A stretch of DNA of 64,000 bases from Ceriagrion tenellum (taxonomy: Eukaryota; Arthropoda; Insecta; Odonata; Coenagrionidae), in contig OY720637.1 of assembly GCA_963169105.1 (NCBI GenBank), forward strand, positions 31,553,925 through 31,617,924, written 5' to 3'. Every line of letters starts with the position of its first letter. Position 1 is the first letter of the stretch. Shown one piece after another: positions 1 through 11,249 of this stretch. Position numbers and translations under genes: made by a program. The notes under the pieces are model-generated. The model was not told the DNA's origin. It ran no database searches and saw only the letters and a list, made by a program, of their open reading frames with translations.

Positions 1-741
1 TGATCCTAGTAACAAATCCTCGCCACTGCAGTGCCACTACCGGGATTCGACCATGTGCACACGGGATTGGAAGAACTATGACCTCAGTCATCAGTCAAGT
101 AATTTGAGTAATTTCCTACAAAAAAATTATGCAAACGAGTTTTGAAACCTATCAGTCGAAGCATTCGTTCAGTATTCGATGCAGAAACATTTCATAAGTT
201 AAATGGGTTCATGAATTGTCCCATAACATATTTCGCCCAACGATGGAGCTGCATAGTTAAATAAGGTGGTGGATGCGCAATTAATCGCTTAGGGACTTAA
301 TCACTACACAAATGAAATTTATAACAAGAACGATAGATTTATTAACGTATCTCTACTAATAGCAATGTGAGTTAAGTTACTTCATATGGGTGAGATAAAC
401 ATAATTAATTTAATGTGGCGCTAAACGAGAAGACAAAATATTGGAGGCAATGAATACTAGAAAATAAAATATAAAAACGATGAAAAAGAGAAGTCCCAGT
501 CTTGATGTGGTGGAAAGAATTTATGATGTTGAATAAGATTAAGTCAATTATCCTGAATCAGGCCATATGATCATGTAGTACATCGGAACCTAGGTCGAAC
601 TGAAACTTACCTAAGTGGAAAATTGCCTAAATCTTATTCATTATGATGAAAACAATAGTTCCTGCAACGCGATCGTAGGAATGAGATCCATTAGTAGACG
701 GATGCAATAACTATCGGTCCCATAACCAAATGCTCGAACAA
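1..741. other. AT-rich stretch, nothing recognised
   Basis: I see no coding, repeat or RNA feature that I can support here. The sequence is AT-rich and of ordinary complexity. Confidence 0.5.
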
Positions 742-1579
742 CCGGCGCACAGTGGTCTGAGAAGCCACTTAAGCGATCAAAAGTCGAATTTTTCAAAATG
801 CTGAATTTATGTCGTAGACGTTTTTATAATAAAGAGAAATGATCAATTCATTATAAACATTTAACACTAATATTTATGCTATGCTTTTGGCTGAATGATA
901 TATTTTATTTCATTTAGAGTGTATAGTTATGAATAAACTTCATTTAAAGCCTCTTAACCTCCTTAAGAATATTAACAGACCGCTAGTTTGCAGCGCGGAC
1001 TGCTCAGAAGGAGCGCAAGAATGAGCAACTAGCGGCAGCACTGCTGCCTGCGATTCGGGATAAAAGTGCCCATAGTTTTAAAAATGGCACTTAAAAGCAC
1101 ATAACTCTTGCTCTTTCCTTTAGAGAAAGGCTTTTGCTAGCCCTAGTATATGGTCTCATCACAAGATAATGTAAGATTTTTTTAAACGCCTAATTGATTC
1201 CGGTAAAGTGCGTGGCGTAGCACCATTTAATAATATCTGGCTACCGTCACATAATAAAGACCAGAAGAGACAATTTGGCAGAGTATACATGTAGTATAGG
1301 TTTTCAAATGAGTGATTAGTGTAATTCTATGGTGGAAAAATGCCTAAGTCGAGTTATATTTGGCTTCCTTTTCGAGAGCGAGAAAATGCTTTTTAAGCTG
1401 ATCCCATAAATGTCCGTCTGTATTAGTCGGACATGGGTAATCATAGGATGAAATTACACTTGGTTTATAATGAATTGATCATTTCTCTATATTATAAAAA
1501 CGTCTATGACATAAATTCAACATTGTGAAAAATTCGATTTTTGACCGCTAAGTGGCTTCTCAGACCACTGAGCGGCGGT
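742..1579. mobile_element. non-autonomous DNA transposon with long terminal inverted repeats
   Basis: The first 117 bases (742-858) reappear in inverted form at 1463-1579 with roughly 90 percent identity. The shared core includes CAGTGGTCTGAGAAGCCAC and, deeper in, GACGTTTTTATAATA. The roughly 600-bp interior has no meaningful open frame, so the element would depend on a transposase supplied from elsewhere. A target-site duplication is not clear, so the superfamily is open: the TIR length suggests a foldback-type or long-TIR MITE. The next MITE starts only about 35 bp downstream. Confidence 0.75.
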
Positions 1580-1614
1580 AAGTGCATTATTTTAGGAGAC
1601 ATTAAAGCCCCGTT

Positions 1615-1940
1615 CACAACAACTTAACTTGGCTTAAGCTGTTCCCGAGTGCCAATCGGGGCCTGCAATTTCCAGCCAATCACAGCACGCCTCTTTCAAA
1701 GTCGGTATTACATTCGATTAATGGGCCTAATCGATATAGTAATCCCGATTACTTCCGCACTATCGATAGTAAATCAGGCCTTACTATTGGCTAGAATTAA
1801 GAGAAAGTTGAGAAATTCTCAACTCCAAGACTACGCCAAGTCGATTTAAGCCACTTCAAGTTGTTGTAAACCAGTGTGTTGCTTTCTCACGGACTCAACT
1901 CCTAAGTCGCGCCAAGTTAAGTCAAGTTAAGTTGTTGTTG
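1615..1940. mobile_element. small MITE with CAACAACTTAACTTGG termini
   Basis: The left end CAACAACTTAACTTGG (from 1617) matches the reverse complement of the right end (1910-1940), where a CAAGTTAA module is doubled. A further CAAGTTGTTGT motif lies near 1857-1868. A 66-codon open frame in the interior looks like chance. Exact borders and target duplication are unresolved. Confidence 0.55.
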
Positions 1941-2039
1941 ATAAGTGGTTTAACTAACTCTTTAAATTGTTTCGTAGGACAATCCAGGGACAGTCTCACG
2001 TCCACCATCAGAAACATAAAGCGAGTTCACCAAATATCA

Positions 2040-2605
2040 AGGTTTGGGAGGGCCCTTTCTCGCGCCGACGGTTGACCTCACTGCTGTCTGCATTCGGGGA
2101 AGCTATATAAAGAAGGGCGAGGGAAACAAGCGGTGGAAATAAAAACCGGGAAAGAAAAGGCACACGTGGGAGGGCTGAGGGTGGCCAAGTTCGGACGGAG
2201 TGAAAGGGAGGAAAGAAGAAGCGAAAAGAGGAGGCCTTGCCCACTCCCCACGTCCCTCGCCCACCTTATCAATCCCACTCCCTCAACCAACTCTCCACCC
2301 CCGCAACATCCCAGCCTCCCAACCCTGCTCCATTCCATTCTCCCGTGAGCTCGGAAAAAGACTTTCGGTTGCCATCGCAACCCCGCTCCTCTGCTTAGCT
2401 CAGCCGTTTCCTTTCTCCTTCCGTCCTAGAACTTTGCCAACAGACCCTGGAAACGCCCCTCGCGTGAACGATATTTTTTGCCTGGCCCCGACTACGCCTA
2501 CAAGTTTCTGCGAGAAAGGGGCAATTCCCGCAATGGGTAGTAATTCAGGGAAGCGACCGAGAGCTGAGATCGTTCGTGCCATTAGAGTTAGGAGAAGAGA
2601 CTAGC
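2040..2605. other. GC-rich islet
   Basis: Base composition switches from AT-rich flanks to GC-rich sequence with several overlapping open frames on both strands. Such frames are expected by chance where stop codons are rare, and none resembles a known protein. It could be a CpG-rich regulatory region or first exon, but nothing confirms this. Confidence 0.35.
2104..2111 (+). promoter_or_regulatory. TATA-box-like sequence in GC-rich islet
   Basis: TATATAAA stands alone in a GC-rich setting and is followed by purine-rich sequence. It fits a TATA box by sequence only. No initiator or recognised downstream gene supports it. Confidence 0.15.
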
Positions 2606-2716
2606 AGTGCAAGGAATAAAAAAATATTTGACCCATGTTATTCATTACACATTAGCAGTTTTTTTTCGCCCTAATTGGTCGCACTTCAGTAGAATTGCAT
2701 AACGGTCACATAGGGT

Positions 2717-3271
2717 AAAGGTAGTTAGAGCGCAATATCATTTTACCTAGAAATCAATGAATTTGGTCTCATTTTAAAGAAAAATATAACACCCTTCCAT
2801 TGACATGAAAAATGTAACCCCTTACCACATTACTTTCCGAGGTACTTGCCAAAATATACCAGCCCTTTTACATGGTAAATGGTACGTGTATGCACTCCAG
2901 AGAGACATTATTTACAAAATAAGATATTTTCAACATTTAGATGTCGTAAAAAACTAACGGCATGCAGTTTTTATGTTTTCTCAGCTATCTTTGAAACTCA
3001 ATCATATTGTTACCGCAGTAGGTTCTTGGGTATCACAAAAAATCTTCCGTTGAAGGAGTTTCAAACGTACCGCGTGAAAAAAATGAGTCAAGTTAAAGAC
3101 TTGTTTAGATATTTTCATTTACTTACTTACAATTTTTGTCATGAAAAGCTATTTTATTGCACCATTAATAATGCAATCTTTAATTCGTGTGTCTCACAGT
3201 TGGTGAGATAAAAACGTACACACCGAATATGGTCTTTATTATGATTAGGGAGCTATCTCGGACGCACTACC
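2717..3271 (+). mobile_element. TTAA-flanked MITE, copy a
   Basis: This segment matches the reverse complement of 58092-58625 end to end and shares its 5' part with copies near 14.4 and 61.6 kb. Termini read GGTAGTTAGAGCGCAATATC on the left and a diverged inverted form ending CGCACTACC on the right. Flanks are degenerate forms of TTAA. The 110-codon open frame at 2879-3211 lies inside and has no recognisable domain. TTAA targets are typical of piggyBac-type elements, but the termini do not show the usual piggyBac ends, so the assignment is tentative. Confidence 0.7.
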
Positions 3272-4584
3272 ATAAATTCACCCCAGCACCGAATAAGTGA
3301 TATCCTGCTTTAATGATAAGTTCCAAAAATTTTAAAAAATATTTAGGTATTGTTTAAGGATCGCAGAAAAAGGTGCCAGAGTTTCCCAAGCCAAATTAAT
3401 TGTTTAAGTACTGTAAAAATAATCGCCAAAATTAGGGTAAGGAAAAATCATGTTTTTACGGAATAAATTAAAATGAAAGGAGTAATAATCATTATAGCAC
3501 AAAAATATTATGCAAAATACGTTTTATTATAATAATGTAGTATAAAATATTAAAAAATGGTTGGGTTTACTTAAGCTTATGTGACCAATTAGGCAGAGTA
3601 AGACCCTACGTTTAGAAAGTACTTTCTCACTCAAGCCGAACCTAACGTTATTCAAACGATGTTTCTCGTTCAAAGGACCGAAAGCGTATAATTTAGTACC
3701 AGCTTCATGTCTTAATTCAAAATTTCTAAATACAACAATGCAAAATATACGATCTTGGTTGTTTACCAAAGAAAGTCTAGAGGATTTTCTTATAACTGCA
3801 ATATTATTTGATACATGTACTGCAACTTTTAAATGCTGTATTTCCTTCGTATATGTGTGCATAAGTAATTAATCCATTATGTAAACGATGGTAGCCATAA
3901 TTTTGGTTTACCTTCATGGCTACCTAAAGTTACTCCCCGATTTTACCAAAGAAATTATGTTGTAAGCATTCTCTGTCGGGGAAATAAAACAGACATTATT
4001 TTATTATTATTTTAAATCTCTGATTACATACTTTTTCGGTATGAAAACCGAAGATAATTCCTTTCCCTGTCTATTAGGCTTACATCAAATAACCAACTTT
4101 CTAATGTGAAAATCTGGATTCTCAGTATAATTTGGGTTAAAGTAAAGGCCACCTTATCCTGCGGTAAAGGTCAACCAGGATTAGTAAACATTTCTTTATG
4201 TGTTAAAAATAGCCAATTACCAAATTTCCATGCACTGATGTCACAGCAAACCTTAAACATATCGTTTATAGCACTGACTTTGAATTTTTAATGAAATCGA
4301 AATATTGGCAGCTGATATAGTTTTGATTTTACGTGGCCCAAACCCTCAAGGATTTCTATGATGTAATTAATTAGTTACAGAGGTCAACAGTATAAGTGGA
4401 ATAAGAAACCACAATGACCCTTTGTCGTCGGTAGAATCGTATTTGTTCTGCCTTCTATTTCTTGTATCTTACGCATATTGCAGGAAAGTGTGCTGGAGTT
4501 CGTTTATAAGTAATTTAGTTGCTAGTAAGTTCATACATATGCTTCCCTGCATGAGTGTGAAACGGTAGAAAAAGATTACATTTT
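3272..4584. other. AT-rich stretch; one short hairpin
   Basis: No gene is recognised. A minus-strand open frame of 111 codons (3527-3862) matches nothing I know. A 9-bp stem, GGTAGCCAT with ATGGCTACC (3890-3924), is the only structured spot I noticed. Confidence 0.4.
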
Positions 4585-5215
4585 AAATCTACATCTACTT
4601 ATTACCCTGCAAGACACCAAAAGGGTGTTTGGCAGGGGGGTCTTATCACCAACATGAACCACAGTGAAGAAATTTACTTTCATCAACAAGCACCATACTA
4701 CTACCGAAACACCATACTACAGAAACTACTAAAATAATCCCTATGTAACAATGAAAACATGACACAAGGGTCATGCAGGGGACATGCAAAACATAGTGTT
4801 AGCACTACTCGTCAGATTTAGAAACATACATTAGGGTGCACATGAATAAATCAGCTACACTACCTGTCAACTAAGTCTACAACTTCAAAGTCATAACGCA
4901 ACCATTATGGTCTCTTATTGGTCGCGGGAAAAGCGACACTTTACATCTTTCTGTTCTAAAATACATTTCCCTTATTTCATCCTCATGACGTTATCTACCA
5001 TAGTATGTCGGAGTTTGTAAGATATTGAAAACTTCGTCTGAAAATAAATTGGTTTGAAATTTACATAAAAGATTGAGTCTACTTTTAAATCGATGGTCTG
5101 AAAGCGATTCCCATCCAAGTTGTCACAAGAGATCAGTAACACCAAACCAGTCTATCATAACGGCCTTTCACGTATCTTGCTGATCTTCTCTGCACGCGTT
5201 CCTAATCTTTTTCTA
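4585..5215 (-). mobile_element. CR1-like LINE, 3' end (subfamily 1)
   Basis: Read on the minus strand, the segment starts with the decayed C-terminal part of a reverse-transcriptase ORF (ERVQRRSARYVKGRYDR) followed by stops. It then runs through a 3' UTR that aligns with 26.8-27.16 kb and ends in the hexamer-like tail TAGATGTAGAT at 4585-4600. No start and no catalytic motif remain. CR1-clade LINEs are typically 5'-truncated and end in short simple repeats, which fits. The clade is an inference from the C-terminal motif. Confidence 0.7.
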
Positions 5216-5229
5216 AGCCTAGATTATAA

Positions 5230-5600
5230 AGGGAGATGCGCACAGCCTATTCCTCGAACCCAACACCCACGCTCTCCGTGTTCTTCCTCCGTGATATTTT
5301 CTTTCTCTATCTTTCTCTCCTTCCAAATTTACCTTTCCGCATTTCCCGTGGCATTTCCCAAATGACATTCCTCCGTGGCTCCCAACAGCGACCCCCCCCC
5401 CCCCCAGGAGGGATTCCGAATTAACGCCGCGGGCCCCTCTTACGGATCAAGGAGGTTCTCATCGCTAATCTCCGCGCTATCAAGTGGAGGATACCTTTCC
5501 GGCGGGAGAGGAGGGAGGAGTGAGCTTCGCGAAATTATACCTCTCTCGGAGAACGAGAGAAGAAGGTAATTTGGGAAATTTACTCCGGACAAACTCGGGC
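5230..5600. other. GC-rich islet with poly-C run
   Basis: Pyrimidine- then purine-rich GC sequence with an uninterrupted run of about 14 C near 5392-5405. Overlapping open frames on the plus strand look like composition artefacts. Confidence 0.3.
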
Positions 5601-7719
5601 AATTAAAAAATAATCAACCAGCTAACTCCGGGGGCACTACTGCTCGAACAGAGATCATTCTTTGCCCGGTATATCGGTAGGATTTCTCTGATATTTAGCA
5701 ATTATATCATATAAAAATATCAAGCATCAGAAAGTTTGCGAGGGTTAGCAATTTAGTCATACAGGCTCCTCTCGTTATATTTTGGCGAAAAGAGATTGCT
5801 GCTACTCTTAAATCATGTATAAGACAGGAGATGGTTCTTTATCACTAGCTTTCTACCTTCTCTCTATAAATATTTGCTCTCAACTTCCAGTGAACCATTC
5901 TTCACAGATCTACGGATAAAAAACTTCGTTTTTGGGAAGATCATAAACTTTATTACCATGGTCAAATACGGACACTTAAAATTAAAGCTTGGTCTCCTTT
6001 CTTCATTCTACTTGAACGATTCACGGAAATTGTACCGATACATTCTCATTCTTGTTCATTGAGTACGTATTTTTATATATTGTTCCTCCGTGTAGTCCAT
6101 TTCAACGTCATAATCTCTCGATCTTTCGTGTCACTTATATCTAACATAAAATTTTAAAAGCCAGTATCTTGCATTTGAGAAAAGCCCTCGTACCCCATTA
6201 TCATCGTATTGATTTTTGTTAATCTCCCTGCCAAATGATGTGGTTGAGTAAAATATGTTTCGCAGGACTGCCAAAACTCCCCGTATCTCTAGGCTGGGAG
6301 CCATACCCAGGTGGTCTATGCGTGGCACTAGCCATCTAGGCACTCCTGCGATAACACTAACAAGATTACGCTAGCGCTAAACCTTACACGCATGTTTCAA
6401 ATTCCGTTAATTTATTAACTTATTTAAAGAAAATAGTCCACATACAGCAAAATTGCCAATTGTAAGTGTACTTTTAACAAACACAAAAAGGCGTACACAT
6501 GTACACGACAAAAATGAAACAAACGTAGACGACCTGGAGATGGAATTTAAGTTCGTTACTGTCTAGGTTCGCTGTTCAGTTGAGAAAATATAGGTAGAGG
6601 TTGGTGAAGTTTTTAGCGATAGAGAAAAGGGATCGATATCAGTAGGAAGTGAATTTAATACGAGAGACAGAAGAAGAGCGAACGTTAAATTAGTGATAAT
6701 CTTGAAGTTGGGATGAGTAGCAAGGAATTAGCAATGGCAGGGTACAAAGGCACACTGATGTTGATGAATGGGATGAGTTCGGGACTGTCAATGCAAGAAT
6801 TAAGGGTATTGTAAATGAGTTTAAAAGTCGAATTTAAGTCTGAGATGAAAGAGACAACAAATGGAGAGGGAAAATAGTATGTCGTCTATGGATGCATTGC
6901 GGAAATTTGAATTCTTAGTTTCACTATTTTAGCAAATAAAATTGAGACTCTGTTAAAGATGGCGAGACTGGAGACTGCGAATTAAGATATTTTTCCAATT
7001 TTCTAGGTTTATTTTACTTTCTCTTCCTCATTTGCAAAGAAAACTGTATCGCTAATTCAAATTCTTTAAACATTTTAATGCCTCCATCCAACATTTCCCA
7101 TTGAAATTTCTTCAGACAACTTCTTTTCCATGCAGCCAAAAATTTTTCCGTCGGTCTTCTTTGGGGAAGTCTCCTCAAAAATTTCTTCATTTTTTGTAGC
7201 CCACATTTCGGATTCCTCATACGAAGCCCGCTCCATCGTCTCTCATGATCATGTTTAAACGGTACAGGATAACATGCTTGGTATTAAATCCTTTACCACT
7301 TAATTTTAGTAATTAGGTCACCCCCGCAACGGAAAAACCAAACACTCGGCGTCTATCTAAGTATCGCGACCAGCTCTTTCGGCACTTAGCTTATGCCATA
7401 TGGTATGCTTTGGCGACTCACGCAGGAATGGAAATTCTAAAGAAATCATTGAGATAGGTCCGAAAGTATTCGCACATGCCGAAAATATGGAAGAAATTAT
7501 TACGAATAAAATCAGCCTGGACCAAGATCAGTATATGACTAACTGATGGCGATTTGGAAAATACGCTAAATCATACCCCGTTTCTTGTCAAGCAATTAGC
7601 CACTGGAACAAAATAATATTTCCTCCCTAGTTCATACATTCAGCAGACAATATGAAAACACCACAAATAATGGTATGAGTAGGTTTTTCTTTCTCGCTCG
7701 AGTTTCTCGCTTAGTTTCA
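5601..7719. other. long stretch without recognised features
   Basis: Short open frames only. The 68-codon minus frame at 7014-7220 is rich in Lys, Arg and Phe but has no known motif. No repeat partner elsewhere in the window was noticed. Confidence 0.4.
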
Positions 7720-8135
7720 TATGGAGCTGAGACATGGGTCCTATCCAAACAAGATGAAGAAACACTAAGCTTTGAAAGAGTAATAATAAGGAGAATCTAT
7801 GGCCCAGTTAAAGGAGGAGAAACGTGGAGAATAGGAATGAACTGTGAAATAAATTAAATATTGGAAGAGAAGGATACAGCTAGGTTCTCCAAGTCATTGC
7901 GACTGTCATGGTTGGGACATGTTGAAAGGATGGAAGGGTACAGAATGCCAAATTTGTTAATTAATAGCAAAATGGATGGGAGTAGGAAGAGAGGACGACC
8001 ACGCAAAAGATGCCTACAAGATGTTGAAGAGGACCTGAAGAAAATGGGGATTAGAAGATGAAGAGAGAAAGCAAAAAGGAGGCATTTAACTGAGGTAGCT
8101 AGGACCCACACCGGGCGGTAGAACCGTGGAAGAAA
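7720..8135 (+). mobile_element. LINE remnant, C-terminal tail (family F)
   Basis: One reading frame covers two open stretches separated by a single TAA at 7855-7857. It gives YGAETWVLSKQDEETLSFER, then RIYGPVKGG, LRLSWLGHVERMEG and RKRGRPRKR. This order (ETW, FER, RIYGP, WLGHV.RM, RGRPR) is the usual C-terminal tail after the reverse transcriptase of RTE-like and related LINEs. A later TGA replaces a Trp codon expected in the IRRW motif. No upstream catalytic part is present, so the copy is dead. Confidence 0.8.
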
Positions 8136-8224
8136 AATAAGAGTTTCTCGCTCGTTTACCAGGTAATTTGGCAATGAAGAGATGGCAACTTGAAGTATGG
8201 TTGAACCAGCAACCGCCGTAACTA

Positions 8225-8300
8225 TGATGATGTTACCCACAAAGCCAAGAGTCCACGGTTCAAATCCCGGGGCAGAGGCAGTTTATACGATGAGACAGGG
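8225..8300 (+). repeat. tRNA-like B-box remnant (possible SINE)
   Basis: GGTTCAAATCCCGGGGCAG (from about 8260) is a good tRNA T-arm or RNA polymerase III B-box. No cloverleaf can be built around it, so it is not a tRNA gene. A decayed tRNA-derived SINE head is the simplest reading. Confidence 0.35.
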
Positions 8301-8349
8301 ACTGCGCTGGAGATATTTTCCTCTCGCGAGCACGTTTGAACATTCAGTA

Positions 8350-8720
8350 AGATAAAGAAGCGGAATCCGCTTTGGGATTCTTCTTCTGGGCGTCCCCCTT
8401 TTTAAGAGGACGGTTCCCCAACAACCCTCCATCCCAGTCGAGAAAAACATCCCCATTTCGGCTGGAGCGGGTCCTTCGCATCCGGGCGCACGTAGAATGC
8501 GTAATTCGCCAGCCTCCCCCCCCCTCTACTCAAGCACCATGGCACCGCGTTTTTTAAGGGTCGCGACGCAAAGAAGCGGATACGCTTGCGTCATTATCAC
8601 GTTTTATATCCGGGTTAAAGATCCCCCAGCCGGGCATTTTTATGGCCGACTGAGAAGGCTGGGGAGCGGGAGGACTGGCGAATAAAAGCTCTGGGGATGA
8701 CTTAAGGAAGGCGAAATATT
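8350..8720. other. GC-rich islet
   Basis: GC-rich block with several overlapping short open frames and no recognisable protein. Confidence 0.3.
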
Positions 8721-10025
8721 TTACGGCTGCACTCGTCTAAATGCGAACTTAATTCCGGGGGACCACCGATCTTCTTCCCAGCATATATTTTTCCTGCAAC
8801 GAGGAAGAAGGGAATATCTCCTCGGGGGTTGGAGAATGGTCCCTGAACTATTTTTTTATACTTGGGGCTTAAAATTTTATTGCCGGCGTAAAAATGACTT
8901 AAACATTAATTAATATGGAAAATTAAACATTGCTTCGTAAATGCTAATTTGTTTTTTTTTAAGTTTGGTAGGAAAATTGGGGTAATAAGCGGAGCTGCGA
9001 TTAAGTACGAGTCCGTAGAAGATTTAGGATTTATATTTCCATGTTTCTCCCAGTCGTACAATTTGCTCGATAAAGTTACGGCTGGGTGGATTCTAGCAGC
9101 TGCAACCAACAAGTTTTTATTTGTCAAAGTATACAAGGTCTAACTGGATATATCTTTCATAATCACGCAATATAGCACACAGTCAACCACGGCACACCAT
9201 CGTAGACATTCTACAGGCCTCTAACTACCACCAGCTACTGTATACTGCAGATGGGTATTAGGAACCACAACTAGAACCTCAACGCTTTGTCTAGCAAGTG
9301 ACAACTTTTTTCAAATCAGCACACCCTTTGTGTTGCCAAAATATTTTCAAAAGATTTAGGCTATCCGGCAAAAATATTAACGAGGCAACGCTGAGAACGG
9401 AGAGTGAATTTTACTAAAAAGCATCTAGCGATGAAAATTGTCGCATTTTTTACGTCTTTTCTAAGCTTGTTCAAATGAATGTTCAGATTAACAACATATG
9501 GCATTTTGTTCCCATAAATTCACAAATGATTTGGTGTTTCCAGCATGCAAATTCGAAGGAACACCGGGACATGCATGAAATTAGTATGGGAATCCGCGTT
9601 GTGATGGAGAATCCTGGGTGTTTATTGGAATAAATCTAATACGTGTGTTGTCAGCAATTTCTCAGAGCCGCATATCTACGCAATCCGTTTACGACATAAA
9701 CATGTAGTACTGCCAAAGAAATTAAGGTCATTCGAGAAAAAATGAGAATCGAGGCGCCACTTATTTATCAGCCACGGAGAGATAAGATAAATCAATTCAA
9801 AGATATAAAGATTTTCAGCACATCAAATAATTTAATAAATTCAGGTATTCTGAAAAATTCTCTTCCTATCCGGTTTTTAAGCCTTCCTAACTGTAAAAAA
9901 GTAAGTTGAATCGTTTGATAAGTATTTATTTCATATTCTCTGTTTCCTCCTGGGGCACAAAAGTGGCTTCACCAGTCAATAATACATCTAGTAATAACAA
10001 ATGAAAACAAATAAGAAATAGCAAT
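8721..10025. other. AT-rich stretch, nothing recognised
   Basis: No coding, repeat or RNA feature supported. Short open frames on both strands near 8.9-9.1 kb overlap and look like chance. Confidence 0.4.
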
Positions 10026-10029
10026 GTCA

Positions 10030-10305
10030 AATGATGGAATGAAAATCATCGTCACAAGTAATTTCTGCTAAGAAGCGTGGAAGGCACAAGAGTGGCTGAT
10101 TTACTTCAATCGAGATATAAGCAACAGCTGTCAGTTGGTTATTTTTCTTCGGCTTGGGCTTATGCATCGATTTAAGGAAAGATCGCGCGCGAGGTATGGC
10201 AAGCTTTAGTTCTTCCATCCATACGTCTTGATTTTGCTCACGGTACTCTTCAATGAAAGCTAATAGTAACAGGGCGACGATATATGCCTGAATATTGTTT
10301 ACAAA
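10030..10305 (-). other. unclassified open frame segment with protein-like composition
   Basis: On the minus strand about 90 codons stay open to a stop near 10027, giving stretches such as AYIVALLLLAFIEEYREQNQ and FLAEITCDDDFHSII. The frame runs on upstream only through antisense LINE sequence and has no ATG of its own. A hydrophobic run followed by an acidic stretch is visible. It could be a fragment of a decayed exon or transposon, but I do not recognise a family. Confidence 0.2.
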
Positions 10306-10324
10306 ATAGATAAGAAAAGATAGG

Positions 10325-10775
10325 ACTACAAACCAGGAAACAGTAGAAGAAAGCATTCGTGAGGAGCGTAGCACAGGATCGGAAGCATGGACCATTGGAA
10401 AAGCTGACCAGGAAAGACTAGAAGCCTTCAAAATCTGGCGCTGGAGGAGGACGCTGAAGATACAATGGACGGACTAAATACGAAATGATGAAGTCTACAG
10501 AAGAATAGAGAGGAGAGGACCATATGGAACTCCATACAGAAAAGAAGAACAAGATGGAATTGGACACACCCTGAGACACGATGAGTTTGTGAGGAACATA
10601 ATTGAAGGTAAAAGAGAGGGAAAAGTCCCCAGAGGAAGACCCAGAATAAGATCAAGGATCAAATAAAGAGAAAAGTACATAGGAAGAGATACCAGGTGGT
10701 AAAGGAGCTAGCATTAGATAGGGAAGGGTGGAGGGCTGCAGTCAACCAATCTTAGGAATGAACGACCAATGAATG
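10325..10775 (+). mobile_element. LINE remnant, C-terminal tail (family A)
   Basis: The plus strand reads GSEAWTIGKADQERLEAFKI, then RRTLKIQWTD, a stop, RNDEVYRRIE, GHTLRHDEFVRNIIEG and KVPRGRPR, then a 3' end with GGGCTGCAGTCAACCAATC. This is the region after the reverse-transcriptase domain of a non-LTR element. Related copies lie at 13.8-14.25 kb (inverted), 62.1-62.7 kb and, as a short tail, 20.74 kb. Several stops and frame shifts make it non-functional. Confidence 0.8.
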
Positions 10776-10789
10776 AGTTCTTTATTACT

Positions 10790-11235
10790 CATCATGCCCG
10801 CCACAGTAAAAATGACAGACGCAGGGTGAGGACAATCCTGACAAATATTATTGGGAAACGAATATTCACACCGATGAGCAGCCGGGGGGACAGCCCATCT
10901 GGGACTGGTGGCAGGAGAGTCCTAGCGGAGTGAGCGTCGGCAGTGGGGGAAAAGAAACTCTAAACCTGAAAGTGACTCATCATGTAAACACACTGAGCAG
11001 CCAAAATCTGAGATGGATGCCTAAAGTGCAGCGCTAGTGCCGGTCAATAGACGTATCCTGGTATGAATAAAAACTAAAAGTGTATCCACGCATATCATTA
11101 TCAATGTTAGTACTCCTCTTCGATAGGGAAAGGTCGGTTACATGAATTTATTCTTCCCCTCTACATTCCATTGCACACGTCTTTCCCTTTGCCCATTCCC
11201 CTCCGTTCTTCCTCAGCGTTCTTCCGATCTACGTC
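10790..11235. other. no recognised feature
   Basis: Moderate-GC sequence without repeat partner or coding motif that I could find. Confidence 0.4.
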
Positions 11236-11249
11236 TACTAGAGCTGTGT

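Noticed and set aside
6131..7220. Short minus frames around 6.2 and 7.1 kb as exons
   Set aside because: No recognisable protein motif, and length is within chance expectation.
8255..8285. tRNA gene near GGTTCAAATCC
   Set aside because: Only the T-arm is present and upstream sequence does not fold as a tRNA.
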